Assembly (NCBI RefSeq): GCF_001625595.1
Contig: NZ_AUXT01000199.1
Coordinates: 1-64,000, forward strand
Source of the DNA: Pseudoalteromonas luteoviolacea NCIMB 1942
GTDB lineage: Bacteria; Pseudomonadota; Gammaproteobacteria; Enterobacterales; Alteromonadaceae
Direction: 5' to 3'
Length of the DNA: 64,000 nucleotides
Part shown: in pieces, positions 9,046-18,660 of the stretch
How positions within the stretch are numbered: the first letter of the stretch is position 1
How the letters are laid out: every line of letters begins with the position of its first letter
The notes under the pieces: generated by a model
Told to the model about the DNA's origin: nothing
Seen by the model: only the letters and a program-made list of their open reading frames with translations
The model's database searches: none
Translations under genes and position numbers: made by a program

Positions 9046-11904
9046 TTAAAAGCTGTAGTTAAAGCCTAAGAAGTATTGACGACCAAATACTTTATCTTCA
9101 CCTGTTCTAAGTGAACTACCTAGGTTTGAAGTATTCGGTTCATCTGTCAAGTTGTTGATCTGGAATACAGTTTGTATTCCGTTGTCAAAGTCATACGTCG
9201 CTTGCCAGTCAACAACGGTGTACTCATCAGCCGTTGTAGGTGTGGTGCCACCAGGTGTCGCCCCCAAGTACGTGTACTCGTCACGGTAACGAATATTTAA
9301 ATGCGTTGTGAACTTATCGATATTCCAGAATATTGTCGTACTCCACACATGCTTAGACAAGCCCGGTAAATCCAATTGTAAATCTGGGAAGTTGCTGCCA
9401 CCATCAATCGTGGTTTCACTTTCTGTGTATGAGTAGTTCGCATTTAATCCCAAGCCAGAGAAAACCCCTGGCAGGCTATCAAACAAGGTTGTATATGCTA
9501 ACTCAAGACCTCGAACGTATCCGCCTTTGTCATTGTTGCGCGTCGTTTGATATTGACCAGGTACAAACCCTTCAGGCACTTCTAGGCCAATTGTAGTCCA
9601 GTCAATTTCACCTTCGAAGTAAGTGACATCTTCAACCAATGACTCAATATTTTTCCAAAATAGTGCCGCGACAAATGCACCGCCATCTTCAAAATAATGC
9701 TCATACGACAGGTCCATTTGATTTGCTCTGAATGGATCTAGATTTGGATTACCTTTAGACCAAACGTTGTATCTTCGGCTTACACCATCGTTAGCAGTAT
9801 CCGCCCAAGAACCCGCACCACCACGTAATTGATTCACAGGAGGTCGTCCCATTACTTTTGCAGCAGCAAAACGGATTTGATCTTGCTCGGTAATGCGGAA
9901 ATTAAGGTTTAGTGATGGCAGGATATCTGTATATTCAGGGCCATAGTTTACATGGCGATAATCTGTGCTAGTTACGCCATTGTCATCAGTAATTGAGTCG
10001 CCGACCTCGTCACCTTGGATTTGCTGAATACCAATAGACTTAGTATCTGTGCGTACCGCTCGTACACCAAAGTTACCTGATACTGGAATATTACCAATCT
10101 CAGTATCGATGTTAGCCATAACGTAAGCCGCTGTAACTTCCTCTTTAACTGCGCCACTTTCTACTAGAGTCCAGTTATGCTCCCAAGTTTGTTGCCCTTC
10201 ATAGTTTCCAGCACCAAATACAGAGTTAGCAATACCTATCATGTCTAGGTCGAAGTAATCAAAGCCCCCACCGTTTTTAACAGTGACAAAGCCAGTTAAA
10301 TCATGTGGCACGCAAGCGTGATTTTGGTGGTTAAACTCACAGTTTTTGTTTGTAACTATCTCACCATTTGGTAAACGATAGCCATTTTGTCCTTCACGAG
10401 CACCCCAGCGGAACGTTGAACGCTGATCTGTAAACTCACGTTTAGACCAACGTACACCCACTTCAACCGACGAAATAATGTCGTGTTCAATATGGTATTT
10501 AAAGTCTAATTTCGCGCTATCGATTTTATCAGTGTACTTATGAGGGAATTGCTCCCAGTCACCCAAGCGCATATGAGCTAGGTCAGTATAGTCATGGCCC
10601 AATACCAATTTTGCAGCATCTGTAGACTGATGTTCAAAACCAAAGTATTGGTTGCTTAGCTCCTGCCAAGTTTCTACTACAGTCCCGTCTTCCAACGTTG
10701 CCGTACCGAATTCATAGGCATGCATAGACGCAATCATATCGCGGCGCGTTTTTTCCCCTTCACTGTGAGCAAAGTCGAAGCTGATTTCCCACTTATCAGT
10801 AGAGTAATCTAGGTTCAAACCAAAGCTATCCGTTGTAGACTCAGTTGATTGGTCTTCAGAACGCATTTCTACCCAAGGGCCATTTGTGTCTGTTATGTAA
10901 ACATCACCCGCAACCAAAAAGCCATTATCAAGCTTAGCATTTCTCAGGTCATATAAATCGCTAGAACGCGATAAGCCTTCTAAGTTCAAACCGTTTTTGC
11001 GGTCTTCCGAATCAAATGTAGAGTGGAAGTAGTCAAACTGAACCTTAAGATTATCAGTTGGCTGATAAACTAAAGTACTCATCAAACCCAAACGCTCATC
11101 AGTACCAACTGAGTTTCTGTACTGATAACCGTTAAATGAACGCTCATTAGCTTCACCATCACCATCGATATCACGTGTACCTTCAGGAGAATGGCCTGAG
11201 AATTCAACCGAACTATTTGGCTGATTTAGGAATGCTGCACCAATGCCAAAGCCTAATGTTTCATCTAGAAACTTACCTTGGTAAGAAAAGCTTAAACGCT
11301 CTCCGCTTGCGTCTGCGTCGATGTCCGATGCAGCGTCATTGTGCGAAAATCTTGCGCTGGCATTAAAGTTATGTGTCTTATCTGCATCAAGTGGGTTCGC
11401 TGTTTTAAGCTCAACGGTACCCGCAACGCCGCCTTCTACTAGAGAGGCTTTAGGCGACTTATAAACAGCAGCCTGCGTGATGAGTTCAGATGGGTATTGA
11501 TCAAAAGAGATCCAACGGCTACCCGCAGAGTATCCACTCGTACTGGCTTGCTCTCTGCCGTTTAATGTTGTTTGAATGAAATCTCCGTTCATACCACGAA
11601 TATTTAGCTGAGATGATTGACCGCTGTCTCTCACAGCTGTGACACCCGGTAAACGGCTCAGTGCGTCTGCAATTGATATATCTGGTAAAAAAGCTAGGTC
11701 CCCCGCATCAACCACTTCTGATACGGTATCGCCAAATCGTTTTTTATCAATTGAAGCAATGATACTGCGGCTGATGCCACGAACTTCGATTACTTCAACT
11801 TCTTCATTCTTCTTTGCTGCTTCCTGCTCTTGCGCACTTACAGAGTGACTTACACCAGCAGCAATTAATGCAGCTGTTAATAAGCTTGGTTTGAACGTAG
11901 ACAT
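9046..11904 (-). CDS. TonB-dependent outer-membrane receptor, probable maltodextrin uptake
   Basis: A 952-aa outer-membrane active transporter. A signal peptide (cleavage about SVSA-QEQE) is followed by a TonB-box-like stretch (EVEVIEVRG), a plug domain (VVDAGDLAFLPDISIADALSRLPGV and following) and a long beta-barrel ending in the C-terminal Phe (FLGFNYSF) expected for outer-membrane proteins. The size and plug style match the TonB-dependent receptors of carbohydrate loci (CUT-type loci). Substrate is inferred from the surrounding alpha-glucan genes and from an operator-like palindrome 150 bp upstream. It heads an operon with the halogenase and is divergent from the alpha-glucosidase. Confidence 0.9.
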   Translation of the reverse strand: MSTFKPSLLTAALIAAGVSHSVSAQEQEAAKKNEEVEVIEVRGISRSIIASIDKKRFGDTVSEVVDAGDLAFLPDISIADALSRLPGVTAVRDSGQSSQLNIRGMNGDFIQTTLNGREQASTSGYSAGSRWISFDQYPSELITQAAVYKSPKASLVEGGVAGTVELKTANPLDADKTHNFNASARFSHNDAASDIDADASGERLSFSYQGKFLDETLGFGIGAAFLNQPNSSVEFSGHSPEGTRDIDGDGEANERSFNGYQYRNSVGTDERLGLMSTLVYQPTDNLKVQFDYFHSTFDSEDRKNGLNLEGLSRSSDLYDLRNAKLDNGFLVAGDVYITDTNGPWVEMRSEDQSTESTTDSFGLNLDYSTDKWEISFDFAHSEGEKTRRDMIASMHAYEFGTATLEDGTVVETWQELSNQYFGFEHQSTDAAKLVLGHDYTDLAHMRLGDWEQFPHKYTDKIDSAKLDFKYHIEHDIISSVEVGVRWSKREFTDQRSTFRWGAREGQNGYRLPNGEIVTNKNCEFNHQNHACVPHDLTGFVTVKNGGGFDYFDLDMIGIANSVFGAGNYEGQQTWEHNWTLVESGAVKEEVTAAYVMANIDTEIGNIPVSGNFGVRAVRTDTKSIGIQQIQGDEVGDSITDDNGVTSTDYRHVNYGPEYTDILPSLNLNFRITEQDQIRFAAAKVMGRPPVNQLRGGAGSWADTANDGVSRRYNVWSKGNPNLDPFRANQMDLSYEHYFEDGGAFVAALFWKNIESLVEDVTYFEGEIDWTTIGLEVPEGFVPGQYQTTRNNDKGGYVRGLELAYTTLFDSLPGVFSGLGLNANYSYTESETTIDGGSNFPDLQLDLPGLSKHVWSTTIFWNIDKFTTHLNIRYRDEYTYLGATPGGTTPTTADEYTVVDWQATYDFDNGIQTVFQINNLTDEPNTSNLGSSLRTGEDKVFGRQYFLGFNYSF

Positions 11905-12053
11905 ATTGTTTTATCCCAATTAGCTTTTTATACGTCGCTTCAATTGTTATTCATTGCAATCATTGACACCAATACTGCAAAAATAAGTTCATGTGACGTT
12001 AATTTTGTTGTCACCGGCAATAGTAGCGCTGTGACTTGGCTGCTCACAACTTT

Positions 12054-12069
12054 ATGCATACGTATTCAA
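12054..12069. promoter_or_regulatory. LacI-family (MalR-like) operator upstream of the TonB receptor
   Basis: ATGCATACGTATTCAA shares 15 of 16 bases with the site in front of the amylase operon. It lies 150 bp upstream of the receptor start. Confidence 0.65.
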
Positions 12070-12387
12070 AAATGATTGAGCGGTAATTCCATGCAATTCA
12101 TCGTCTAAAAAAAGATTCTAATCTTCTGTTTTATATACTCTTATTTAAAGCTTCAGTGCTTTTAACAAAAACCTCTAGATATTTAATAATACTTTACATT
12201 CATGTAACCAATCAGCCTCTAGTTGACTAAATATGACAGGATTCTTACAGAAATATGAGTTTGCGAACACCGAATGAAAATTGGTATTACCAATATTTAG
12301 TCGTTTATCCCATAAAAGTACTGCACTTTATATTCTCCCACTATAAATTGGTAAAGTTATATATATAAACCTCACCACAATACTCTT

Positions 12388-12427
12388 TTGACAAAAAAAT
12401 GAAGTAATTTTGATGCATACGTATGCA
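12388..12427 (+). promoter_or_regulatory. promoter with overlapping LacI-family operator for the alpha-glucosidase
   Basis: A consensus -35 (TTGACA, 12388-12393) is followed 17 bp later by a weak -10 region. That region overlaps a perfect 14-bp palindrome, TGCATACGTATGCA (12414-12427). This overlap suits repression by a LacI-type regulator that is released by inducer. The palindrome is the best of the three copies in this locus. Confidence 0.65.
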
Positions 12428-12547
12428 GTTTTTTTACTCATATGCGAGCATGCCGTATGCTTTTCGACAATGTTAATGACCCGATTCACATTGCTCTCAA
12501 ATGTAATTGAGAAAGTGAAATCACTGCACAAAGCTGGAGAACAGTGC

Positions 12548-14170
12548 ATGGCTCAAAATGAATGGTGGAAAGGTGCGGTAATTTATCAAATTTACCCACG
12601 TAGTTTTCAAGACACCACAGGTGATGGTATTGGTGACCTTAATGGCATTATAAACCGCTTAGACTACATTAAGTCATTAGGCGTCGATGCGGTATGGATC
12701 TCACCTTTTTTTAAATCACCGATGAAAGACTTTGGATACGATATCAGTGATTACAGAGATATCGATCCAATGTTTGGTAGTATTGGTGATTTTGACAAAC
12801 TTATAGAGCAAGCACACCAGCGCGATATTAAGATCATTATAGATCAAGTGTTAAGTCATACATCTAATGAGCACCCATGGTTCGTTGAAAGTCGTATTGA
12901 TAAATTCAACAACAAGGCAGACTGGTATGTTTGGGCAGACGCAAAGCCGGACGGTAGCCCCCCAAATAATTGGCTATCTATATTTGGGGGTGTTGCGTGG
13001 CAATGGGAGCCAAGAAGATGCCAATACTATTTACACAATTTTTTGACTGAACAACCAGATTTGAACTTCCATAATCCTGAAGTTCGTAAAGCAGTACTTG
13101 ATAACGTCAAGTTCTGGCTAGACAAAGGTGTCGATGGCTTCCGTTTGGATGCAATTAACTTTTGCTTTCATGACAAGGAGCTAAGAGACAACCCTGCGAA
13201 ACCAAAAGAGCTGCGTCAAGGGCGTGGATTTAGCGAAGACAATCCTTACGCATTCCAGTACCACTACTATAACAACACACAGCCTGAAAACTTAGCGTTT
13301 ATGGCTGAAATTAGATCGCTATTGGATCAGTATCCAGGGACCGTAAGCTTAGGTGAAATTTCATCTGAGGACTCATTGCAAACGATGGCTGAGTACACCT
13401 CTGGTGGAGATAAGCTACATATGGGTTATAGCTTTGAGTTACTAACCGATGACTACAGTGCTCAATACATCAGAGAAACAGTCTCGCGTTTAGAAGCGGT
13501 TATGACTGAAGGATGGCCTTGCTGGGCTTTTAGTAACCATGATGTACAACGAGTTGCGAGTCGCTGGTCAAAAGATGGTAAGAGTGTGGATCCAAAGCAG
13601 GTAAAAATGTTGACTGCACTACTTGGTTCTCTTCGCGGTAGCGTGTGTATGTATCAAGGTGAAGAACTTGGACTAGGTGAAGCTGAAGTCGCATTTGAAG
13701 ACCTTCAAGATCCGTATGGCATAACATTCTGGCCAAACTTTAAAGGCAGAGACGGTTGTCGCACGCCAATGCCTTGGGCAAGTGATCAGCAAAATGCAGG
13801 ATTTACCGACGGAGCACCTTGGCTTCCGGTATATAAAGCTCATGCCAGCAAGTGTGTAAAAAGCCAAGAGCAAGATACTAGCTCTACACTGTCACAGTAC
13901 AAATCCTTTTTAGCCTGGCGAGTGACTCGACCAGAGCTACTTACTGGTGAGATTGAGTTTATTGCTACCCACGAACCCGTACTTGGCTTCTACCGTATAC
14001 TTAATGAAAAAAAGTTACTCTGTTTATTCAATTTATCTGAACAAACTGTAGAATTTGAGGTCGAACAATATAATTATATCTCTATTAAGGACGTTGCTCA
14101 TCAAACACGTGAGCAAGCAGCAGGAAAAGTAACCCTGCCCGGTTACGGCTGTTTTTTCGCATCTATCTAG
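12548..14170 (+). CDS. alpha-glucosidase, GH13 (oligo-1,6-glucosidase/alpha-glucosidase type)
   Basis: A 540-aa cytoplasmic enzyme that hydrolyses maltose and short alpha-glucosides. It starts MAQNEWWKGAVIYQIYPRSF, the usual N-terminus of this subfamily, after GGAG at 12535-12538. The frame is open 138 bases further upstream, but an operator lies there and no signal peptide results. GH13 motifs are DQVLSHTS (I), GFRLDAINF (nucleophile Asp), SLGEISSED (acid/base Glu) and FSNHDVQR (Asp). The lack of a signal sequence fits intracellular hydrolysis of the sugar imported by the MFS transporter at 3909. It is a single-gene unit closed by a terminator. Confidence 0.92.
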   Translation: MAQNEWWKGAVIYQIYPRSFQDTTGDGIGDLNGIINRLDYIKSLGVDAVWISPFFKSPMKDFGYDISDYRDIDPMFGSIGDFDKLIEQAHQRDIKIIIDQVLSHTSNEHPWFVESRIDKFNNKADWYVWADAKPDGSPPNNWLSIFGGVAWQWEPRRCQYYLHNFLTEQPDLNFHNPEVRKAVLDNVKFWLDKGVDGFRLDAINFCFHDKELRDNPAKPKELRQGRGFSEDNPYAFQYHYYNNTQPENLAFMAEIRSLLDQYPGTVSLGEISSEDSLQTMAEYTSGGDKLHMGYSFELLTDDYSAQYIRETVSRLEAVMTEGWPCWAFSNHDVQRVASRWSKDGKSVDPKQVKMLTALLGSLRGSVCMYQGEELGLGEAEVAFEDLQDPYGITFWPNFKGRDGCRTPMPWASDQQNAGFTDGAPWLPVYKAHASKCVKSQEQDTSSTLSQYKSFLAWRVTRPELLTGEIEFIATHEPVLGFYRILNEKKLLCLFNLSEQTVEFEVEQYNYISIKDVAHQTREQAAGKVTLPGYGCFFASI

Positions 14171-14183
14171 CACAGATGAACCA

Positions 14184-14207
14184 AAAGCCCCCAAAAGGGG
14201 CTTTCTT
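14184..14207 (+). terminator. rho-independent terminator after the alpha-glucosidase
   Basis: The stem AAAGCCCC / GGGGCTTT is followed by TCTT, 14 bases past the alpha-glucosidase stop codon. Confidence 0.75.
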
Positions 14208-14231
14208 CGCGATTAATTTCTTTCCAAAAAG

Positions 14232-15815
14232 CTAAAGAGCACGTTTTAATTCGTTAATTTTAAGCGCTTTGTAATAGTACCAACCTTGGTGAATAGACAC
14301 GCCCCTTTCGCATAAATAATTCGCTTGCTGCTGTGTTTCTACCCCTTCCGCAATGAGCCTTTTGTTTAGCTTTGCAGCCATTTCGATCACTGCATTCAAA
14401 ACCGGCGACTGTAGATTGTCCAACCCAATCGACGCAACAAAGCTCTGATCGATTTTCAACAAGTCGATGGGAAAGCTCTGCAAATATTGCAAACCGCTAT
14501 AACCCGTACCAAAATCATCAACAGCAATTTCGACTCCAGTATTTACGAGCTGCTGCAAGATAAGCTTTATTTTCGCTTCCGACAGTACATCTCGCTCGGT
14601 CAGCTCAATAGTCAAATTGTTAAAAAAACCTTTCGCTTGACACAACTTTTCGATATAGCTTGGGCACATAAGTAAATACCCATTGACGTTAAACGAAACT
14701 TTAAAATCACTGTTTTTTCTGAGCAAGGGCCTGAGATCTTTTAATGCTAAATCGATTTGATATAGAGAGAGCTCAAGTATGGTCCCGTCACGCTCCGCCT
14801 CAGGTACAAAATAAGCGGGGCCCAGCTCACCTTCGAGTGGGTGCATCCAACGAATGAGTACCTCAGCCCCCTCAATTTTTTGGCTTTGCGCATTAACCAA
14901 GGGCTGGTAGACATTAAACAGTTCTCTGCGATTAATCGCGTCTAGTAGCAATGTGCGACTGCTCAATAAACGTTTATCATAATGATTCAGTAATAGCACC
15001 AGTCCTACCCAAGATGCTAAATAAAGAAGGCATAACACTAGTAACCATAACGGGTCGGGGATGCCCAATAATCGGGCTTCCTTGCTTACAACCACAGCCA
15101 AGCGTGGCACATTTTTAAATGGCTTTATGTACAAGTATTTACTGGTTTGATCATCGAATCGCGCCTCAACCTCTGTACTTCGACTTAACGGAAATAATTT
15201 ATGATCAAGCGGTAAGCTGTACTGGCCTTGCAAGAATACGGGCACGCCTGTCTCAGTATCAACAACAGCGACAAAATCTAACGATTTATATTTTCTCAAA
15301 TGTAACGTGTCATTGATCCAATCGGTTGGTAACAAGGCATTGACCTCGTAGCCATCATGCCTTGTACGGGCCAACACAAAAGCAGGCACCTGCAAAAACT
15401 CAGAAATAATCGGACCATGATAACGTAAACCGCGCTTTTTAATTGGCGATGACAGGTACATAGGCGATGACAACATACCAAAAGAGTTGCAAATAAGATT
15501 GCCACGCGGGCTCACGATGCCTATTTCGCTGACAGCGGGGTTTTTAAATACAAATTGACGCATTTGACGGATAGTATCGTCATTACATTTTGCGTCAATA
15601 TGATCTGATTGACGAAGAAACTCGTCAACATTATCTAGCTGTGATTGAAGGTCTACAAGTACGCGTTCCGCCATGCTCTGTACAGACGCTTTTTCAGACT
15701 CTTTATGTTGGATATATATGAATGTGAATAATAGCCCAAAAATAAATGAGCAGATCAACCAAGAAACAAAAAAATTTTTGATGCTGTTTGTCCAAGAATG
15801 TTTTCTCTGACGCAA
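14232..15815 (-). CDS. membrane EAL-domain cyclic-di-GMP phosphodiesterase (CSS-motif type)
   Basis: A 527-aa protein, probably hydrolysing c-di-GMP. Two membrane segments (about 16-38 and 243-263) flank a periplasmic region with cysteines in AKCNDD and LICNSFG, like CSS-motif sensor domains whose disulfide state controls activity. The cytoplasmic EAL domain (about 270-527) has EVLIRW at the EAL position, NVNGYLL, ELTERD, DDFGTGYSGLQYLQSF and AEGVET, so the metal and catalytic residues look preserved although EAL reads EVL. The start is TTG (15813-15815) with AGGA a few bases upstream. It is a single gene after the ihfA terminator. The trigger is unknown. Confidence 0.85.
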   Translation of the reverse strand: MRQRKHSWTNSIKNFFVSWLICSFIFGLLFTFIYIQHKESEKASVQSMAERVLVDLQSQLDNVDEFLRQSDHIDAKCNDDTIRQMRQFVFKNPAVSEIGIVSPRGNLICNSFGMLSSPMYLSSPIKKRGLRYHGPIISEFLQVPAFVLARTRHDGYEVNALLPTDWINDTLHLRKYKSLDFVAVVDTETGVPVFLQGQYSLPLDHKLFPLSRSTEVEARFDDQTSKYLYIKPFKNVPRLAVVVSKEARLLGIPDPLWLLVLCLLYLASWVGLVLLLNHYDKRLLSSRTLLLDAINRRELFNVYQPLVNAQSQKIEGAEVLIRWMHPLEGELGPAYFVPEAERDGTILELSLYQIDLALKDLRPLLRKNSDFKVSFNVNGYLLMCPSYIEKLCQAKGFFNNLTIELTERDVLSEAKIKLILQQLVNTGVEIAVDDFGTGYSGLQYLQSFPIDLLKIDQSFVASIGLDNLQSPVLNAVIEMAAKLNKRLIAEGVETQQQANYLCERGVSIHQGWYYYKALKINELKRAL

Positions 15816-15878
15816 GCTAAGTTCCTAGATTCAATAATATGGCAAGAGTTTAGATTTAAATAATTACAAATTTATGAC

Positions 15879-15908
15879 AAAGGATCTGCCTTTACAGACA
15901 GATCCTTT
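15879..15908 (-). terminator. hairpin terminator of the pheS-pheT-ihfA operon
   Basis: A 10-bp stem (AAAGGATCTG / CAGATCCTTT) with a 10-nt loop lies 50 bases past the ihfA stop. The stem ends in a T-run on either strand, but no long U-tract follows. Confidence 0.6.
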
Positions 15909-15957
15909 TAGTGACAGCTGGCAAAGCTACTAAGCGTAGCTTTGCACCAATCTGATA

Positions 15958-16257
15958 TTAAAGATTTTTACTCGTGCCTACTTCAACACGTGTTTTTAAC
16001 TTTTGACCAGGTCGAAAAGTTACCACACGCCTTGCAGAAATAGGTATATCTTCCCCAGTTTTAGGGTTTCGACCTGGACGTTCTTTTTTATCACGTAGGT
16101 CAAAGTTGCCAAAACCAGAAAGCTTTACCTGCTCTCCATTTTCAAGCGCTGAGCGGATTTCTTCAAAAAACGCTTCAACTAAATCTTTGGCATCCTTTTT
16201 ATTTATCCCCAATTTCTCAAATAGGTGTTCAGCTATGTCTGCTTTAGTAAGCGCCAT
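15958..16257 (-). CDS. ihfA: integration host factor subunit alpha
   Basis: A 99-aa DNA-bending protein that pairs with IHF beta. It has the full DNABII fold: helical N-terminus (MALTKADIAEHLFEKLGINK), GFGNFDLRDKKERPGRNPKTG and the beta-arm residues DIPISARRVVTFRPG that insert into the minor groove. Length and sequence match gammaproteobacterial IhfA closely. It follows pheT by 2 bp, the standard pheS-pheT-ihfA arrangement, and is closed by a hairpin. IHF would also be expected to assist integration and excision of a prophage such as the one at 40950 onward. Confidence 0.97.
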   Translation of the reverse strand: MALTKADIAEHLFEKLGINKKDAKDLVEAFFEEIRSALENGEQVKLSGFGNFDLRDKKERPGRNPKTGEDIPISARRVVTFRPGQKLKTRVEVGTSKNL

Positions 16258-16259
16258 AT

Positions 16260-18647
16260 CTAGTCCCTCAACGATGCATTAAATTGTTTGGCCAATTCGG
16301 CCACGACTCTGTCTACAACCTCGTTGATATCTTTCTCTTCGAGCGTTTTATCAACTGCTTGTAGGGTTAGGGCAATGGCTAAACTCTTATAATCGGGTTC
16401 AATACCTTTGCCCTTATACACATCGAATAAGTTTAGGTCAACTAATTGATTTCCGCCAACTTTCTCAATGCTTTCTAAAATATCGCCTATTTTTACATCA
16501 TCTGCAACTAAAATAGCAATATCTCTGCGATTTGATGGGAATTTTGAGATACTAACGGCTTCAGGCAGCTTTCTTTGCGTAATCGCAGCCACTTCTACCT
16601 CAAACACAAACGCAGTATCGTTCAATTCCAATGCTTTTTGTAATTGTGGGTGAATCGCACCGATAAAACCAACTTTAACACCATCAGCATAAATTGCCGC
16701 TGATTGTCCAGGATGTAACCCATCACACGCTTCGGCTTTAAAACTAAATCTAGCAGGGTCATTGCAAACTGCAAGCAATGCTTCAACATCACCTTTAATA
16801 TCAAAGAAATCTATCTTTCTGCTCGCAATACCCCAATGCTCGTTATGAGTATTACCATAAACAATACCACCAAGCACTGCACTTTGACGAATACCATTTT
16901 CAGCACGCTCATCTTTTACGAACTTCAAACCATGCTCAAAAAAGCGAATACGGGATTGCTGACGGTTTTGGTTGTAAACAAGCGCATTCACTAATCCTGG
17001 CATCAAGCTAACGCGCATTGCAGACATCTCTACCGAGATAGGATGAGGCAATACCAACGCATCACTCTCTGGGTGAAGTAACGCTTGTTTCTTAGGGTCT
17101 ACGAAGCTGTATGTAATGGCTTCTTGGTATCCACGAGATACAAGCTCATTTCTGAAACGAGAGACAGGTAACGTAGCTTCTTGATGATCTGTCATCTTAA
17201 GAGCTGCACTTGGCGCAACATTTGGGATGTTGTTATAACCAAATACACGTGCGACTTCTTCAATCAAGTCTTCTTCAATGCTGATGTCAAAACGGTAACT
17301 TGGTACCTGAGCTTGCCACTGTGCACTTTCAAACGTCACCTCTAAACCTAGGCGAGTAAGAATATCGGTCACCTTTTCGTCTTCGATGTGATAACCGATC
17401 ACACGGTCTAAACGCTCACGACGTAAAGTCACTGACTTAGCCGCTGGTAAATTAGCTTCTGATACAGCCTCAACAACTGGACCAGCTTCACCACCCACGA
17501 TTTCTAGTAATAGTGCCGTTGCGCGCTCCATTGCATCGCGCTGAAGCTGGTGATCTACACCTCGCTCATAACGGTGAGACGCATCGGTATGTAAACCATA
17601 GCTACGTGCTTGACCTGCAATCACTAATGGGTTAAAGAATGCACTTTCAAGTAGGATATCTTGTGTGCCTTCTTTAACACCTGACGCTTCACCACCAAAA
17701 ATACCTGCCATTGCAAGCGCTTTTTCGTGATCAGCAATCAATAATGTTGATGTATTAAGCTTTGCAGTATTACCATCTAGTAATACCAACTCTTCATCTT
17801 GCTGTGCTTTACGTACTTTAATGCCGCCAGAGATAGCAGAAAGATCAAAAGCATGCATTGGGTGACCAAGCTCAAGTAATACATAGTTAGTTACGTCAAC
17901 AACCGGGTCGATAGTACGAATACCTGAACGACGTAGTTTTTCAGCCATCCAAAGTGGTGATTCTGCGTCAAGGTTGATGCCTTTGATGACACGACCTAAA
18001 TAACGAGGACATGCATCACTATCGACTAGTTCGATTTCAACTTTATCATCAATAGTCGGCTCTACGGTATTGATGTCGATTTCTGTTACATCTAAACCGT
18101 TTAATACACCAACTTCGCGTGCAAGGCCTTTAATTCCTAAACAATCACTGCGGTTTGCAGTTAGGTCAACATCGATTGTTACATCGTCAAGCGCGAAGTA
18201 CTCACGAATATTTTGACCGATTGCTGCATCTGTTGGTAACTCTAAAATACCGTCAGAGCTTTCGGCCATGCCAAGCTCTTCAAATGCACACAGCATACCG
18301 TGTGAAGGTTGGCCACGTAGCTTTGCTTTTTTGATTTTGAAGCCGCCCGGTAATACCGCGCCGACTTTGGCAACTGCTACTTTTAAACCTGCACGACAGT
18401 TTGCCGCACCACATACGATGTCTAATAATTCTTCTTCACCTACGTTCACTTTTGTAACACGTAGTTTATCTGCATCTGGGTGCTGGCCACATTCTACAAC
18501 TTCGCCAATCACAACGCCGTCGAAATCACCAGCAACTGGGTCAACGCCATCCACTTCTAAACCGGCCATAGACAGCTGTTCAGATAGAGCATCCGTATCG
18601 ATCGCTGGATTAACCCACTCTCTTAGCCACTTTTCACTAAATTTCAT
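16260..18647 (-). CDS. pheT: phenylalanine--tRNA ligase beta subunit
   Basis: A 795-aa subunit of the (alpha-beta)2 PheRS. An N-terminal tRNA-binding/OB domain (about 40-150, VVIGEVVECGQHPDADKLRVTKVN) is followed by B3/B4 editing domain sequences (GLAREVGVLNGLD and following), the B5 domain, a catalytic-like core (RFRNELVSRGYQEAITYSF) and a C-terminal anticodon-binding FDX-ACB domain (SKFPSNRRDIAILV). Full length for the family. It starts 13 bp after pheS and is followed by ihfA after 2 bp, so the three genes form one transcript. Confidence 0.97.
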   Translation of the reverse strand: MKFSEKWLREWVNPAIDTDALSEQLSMAGLEVDGVDPVAGDFDGVVIGEVVECGQHPDADKLRVTKVNVGEEELLDIVCGAANCRAGLKVAVAKVGAVLPGGFKIKKAKLRGQPSHGMLCAFEELGMAESSDGILELPTDAAIGQNIREYFALDDVTIDVDLTANRSDCLGIKGLAREVGVLNGLDVTEIDINTVEPTIDDKVEIELVDSDACPRYLGRVIKGINLDAESPLWMAEKLRRSGIRTIDPVVDVTNYVLLELGHPMHAFDLSAISGGIKVRKAQQDEELVLLDGNTAKLNTSTLLIADHEKALAMAGIFGGEASGVKEGTQDILLESAFFNPLVIAGQARSYGLHTDASHRYERGVDHQLQRDAMERATALLLEIVGGEAGPVVEAVSEANLPAAKSVTLRRERLDRVIGYHIEDEKVTDILTRLGLEVTFESAQWQAQVPSYRFDISIEEDLIEEVARVFGYNNIPNVAPSAALKMTDHQEATLPVSRFRNELVSRGYQEAITYSFVDPKKQALLHPESDALVLPHPISVEMSAMRVSLMPGLVNALVYNQNRQQSRIRFFEHGLKFVKDERAENGIRQSAVLGGIVYGNTHNEHWGIASRKIDFFDIKGDVEALLAVCNDPARFSFKAEACDGLHPGQSAAIYADGVKVGFIGAIHPQLQKALELNDTAFVFEVEVAAITQRKLPEAVSISKFPSNRRDIAILVADDVKIGDILESIEKVGGNQLVDLNLFDVYKGKGIEPDYKSLAIALTLQAVDKTLEEKDINEVVDRVVAELAKQFNASLRD

Positions 18648-18660
18648 TTTTGGTTCGCTC

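Larger units (their letters stand above)
11905..12547. other. 643-bp divergent control region between receptor and alpha-glucosidase genes
   Basis: This A+T-rich stretch has no convincing gene. It contains two LacI-type palindromes (12054-12069 and 12414-12427) and a consensus -35 hexamer TTGACA at 12388-12393. An apparent upstream extension of the alpha-glucosidase frame runs through part of it but is non-coding, because the second palindrome would lie inside it. Confidence 0.7.

Noticed and set aside
12410..12547. Upstream extension of the alpha-glucosidase frame
   Set aside because: An operator overlaps it, the encoded residues resemble no GH13 N-terminus, and a good ribosome-binding site precedes the ATG at 12548.
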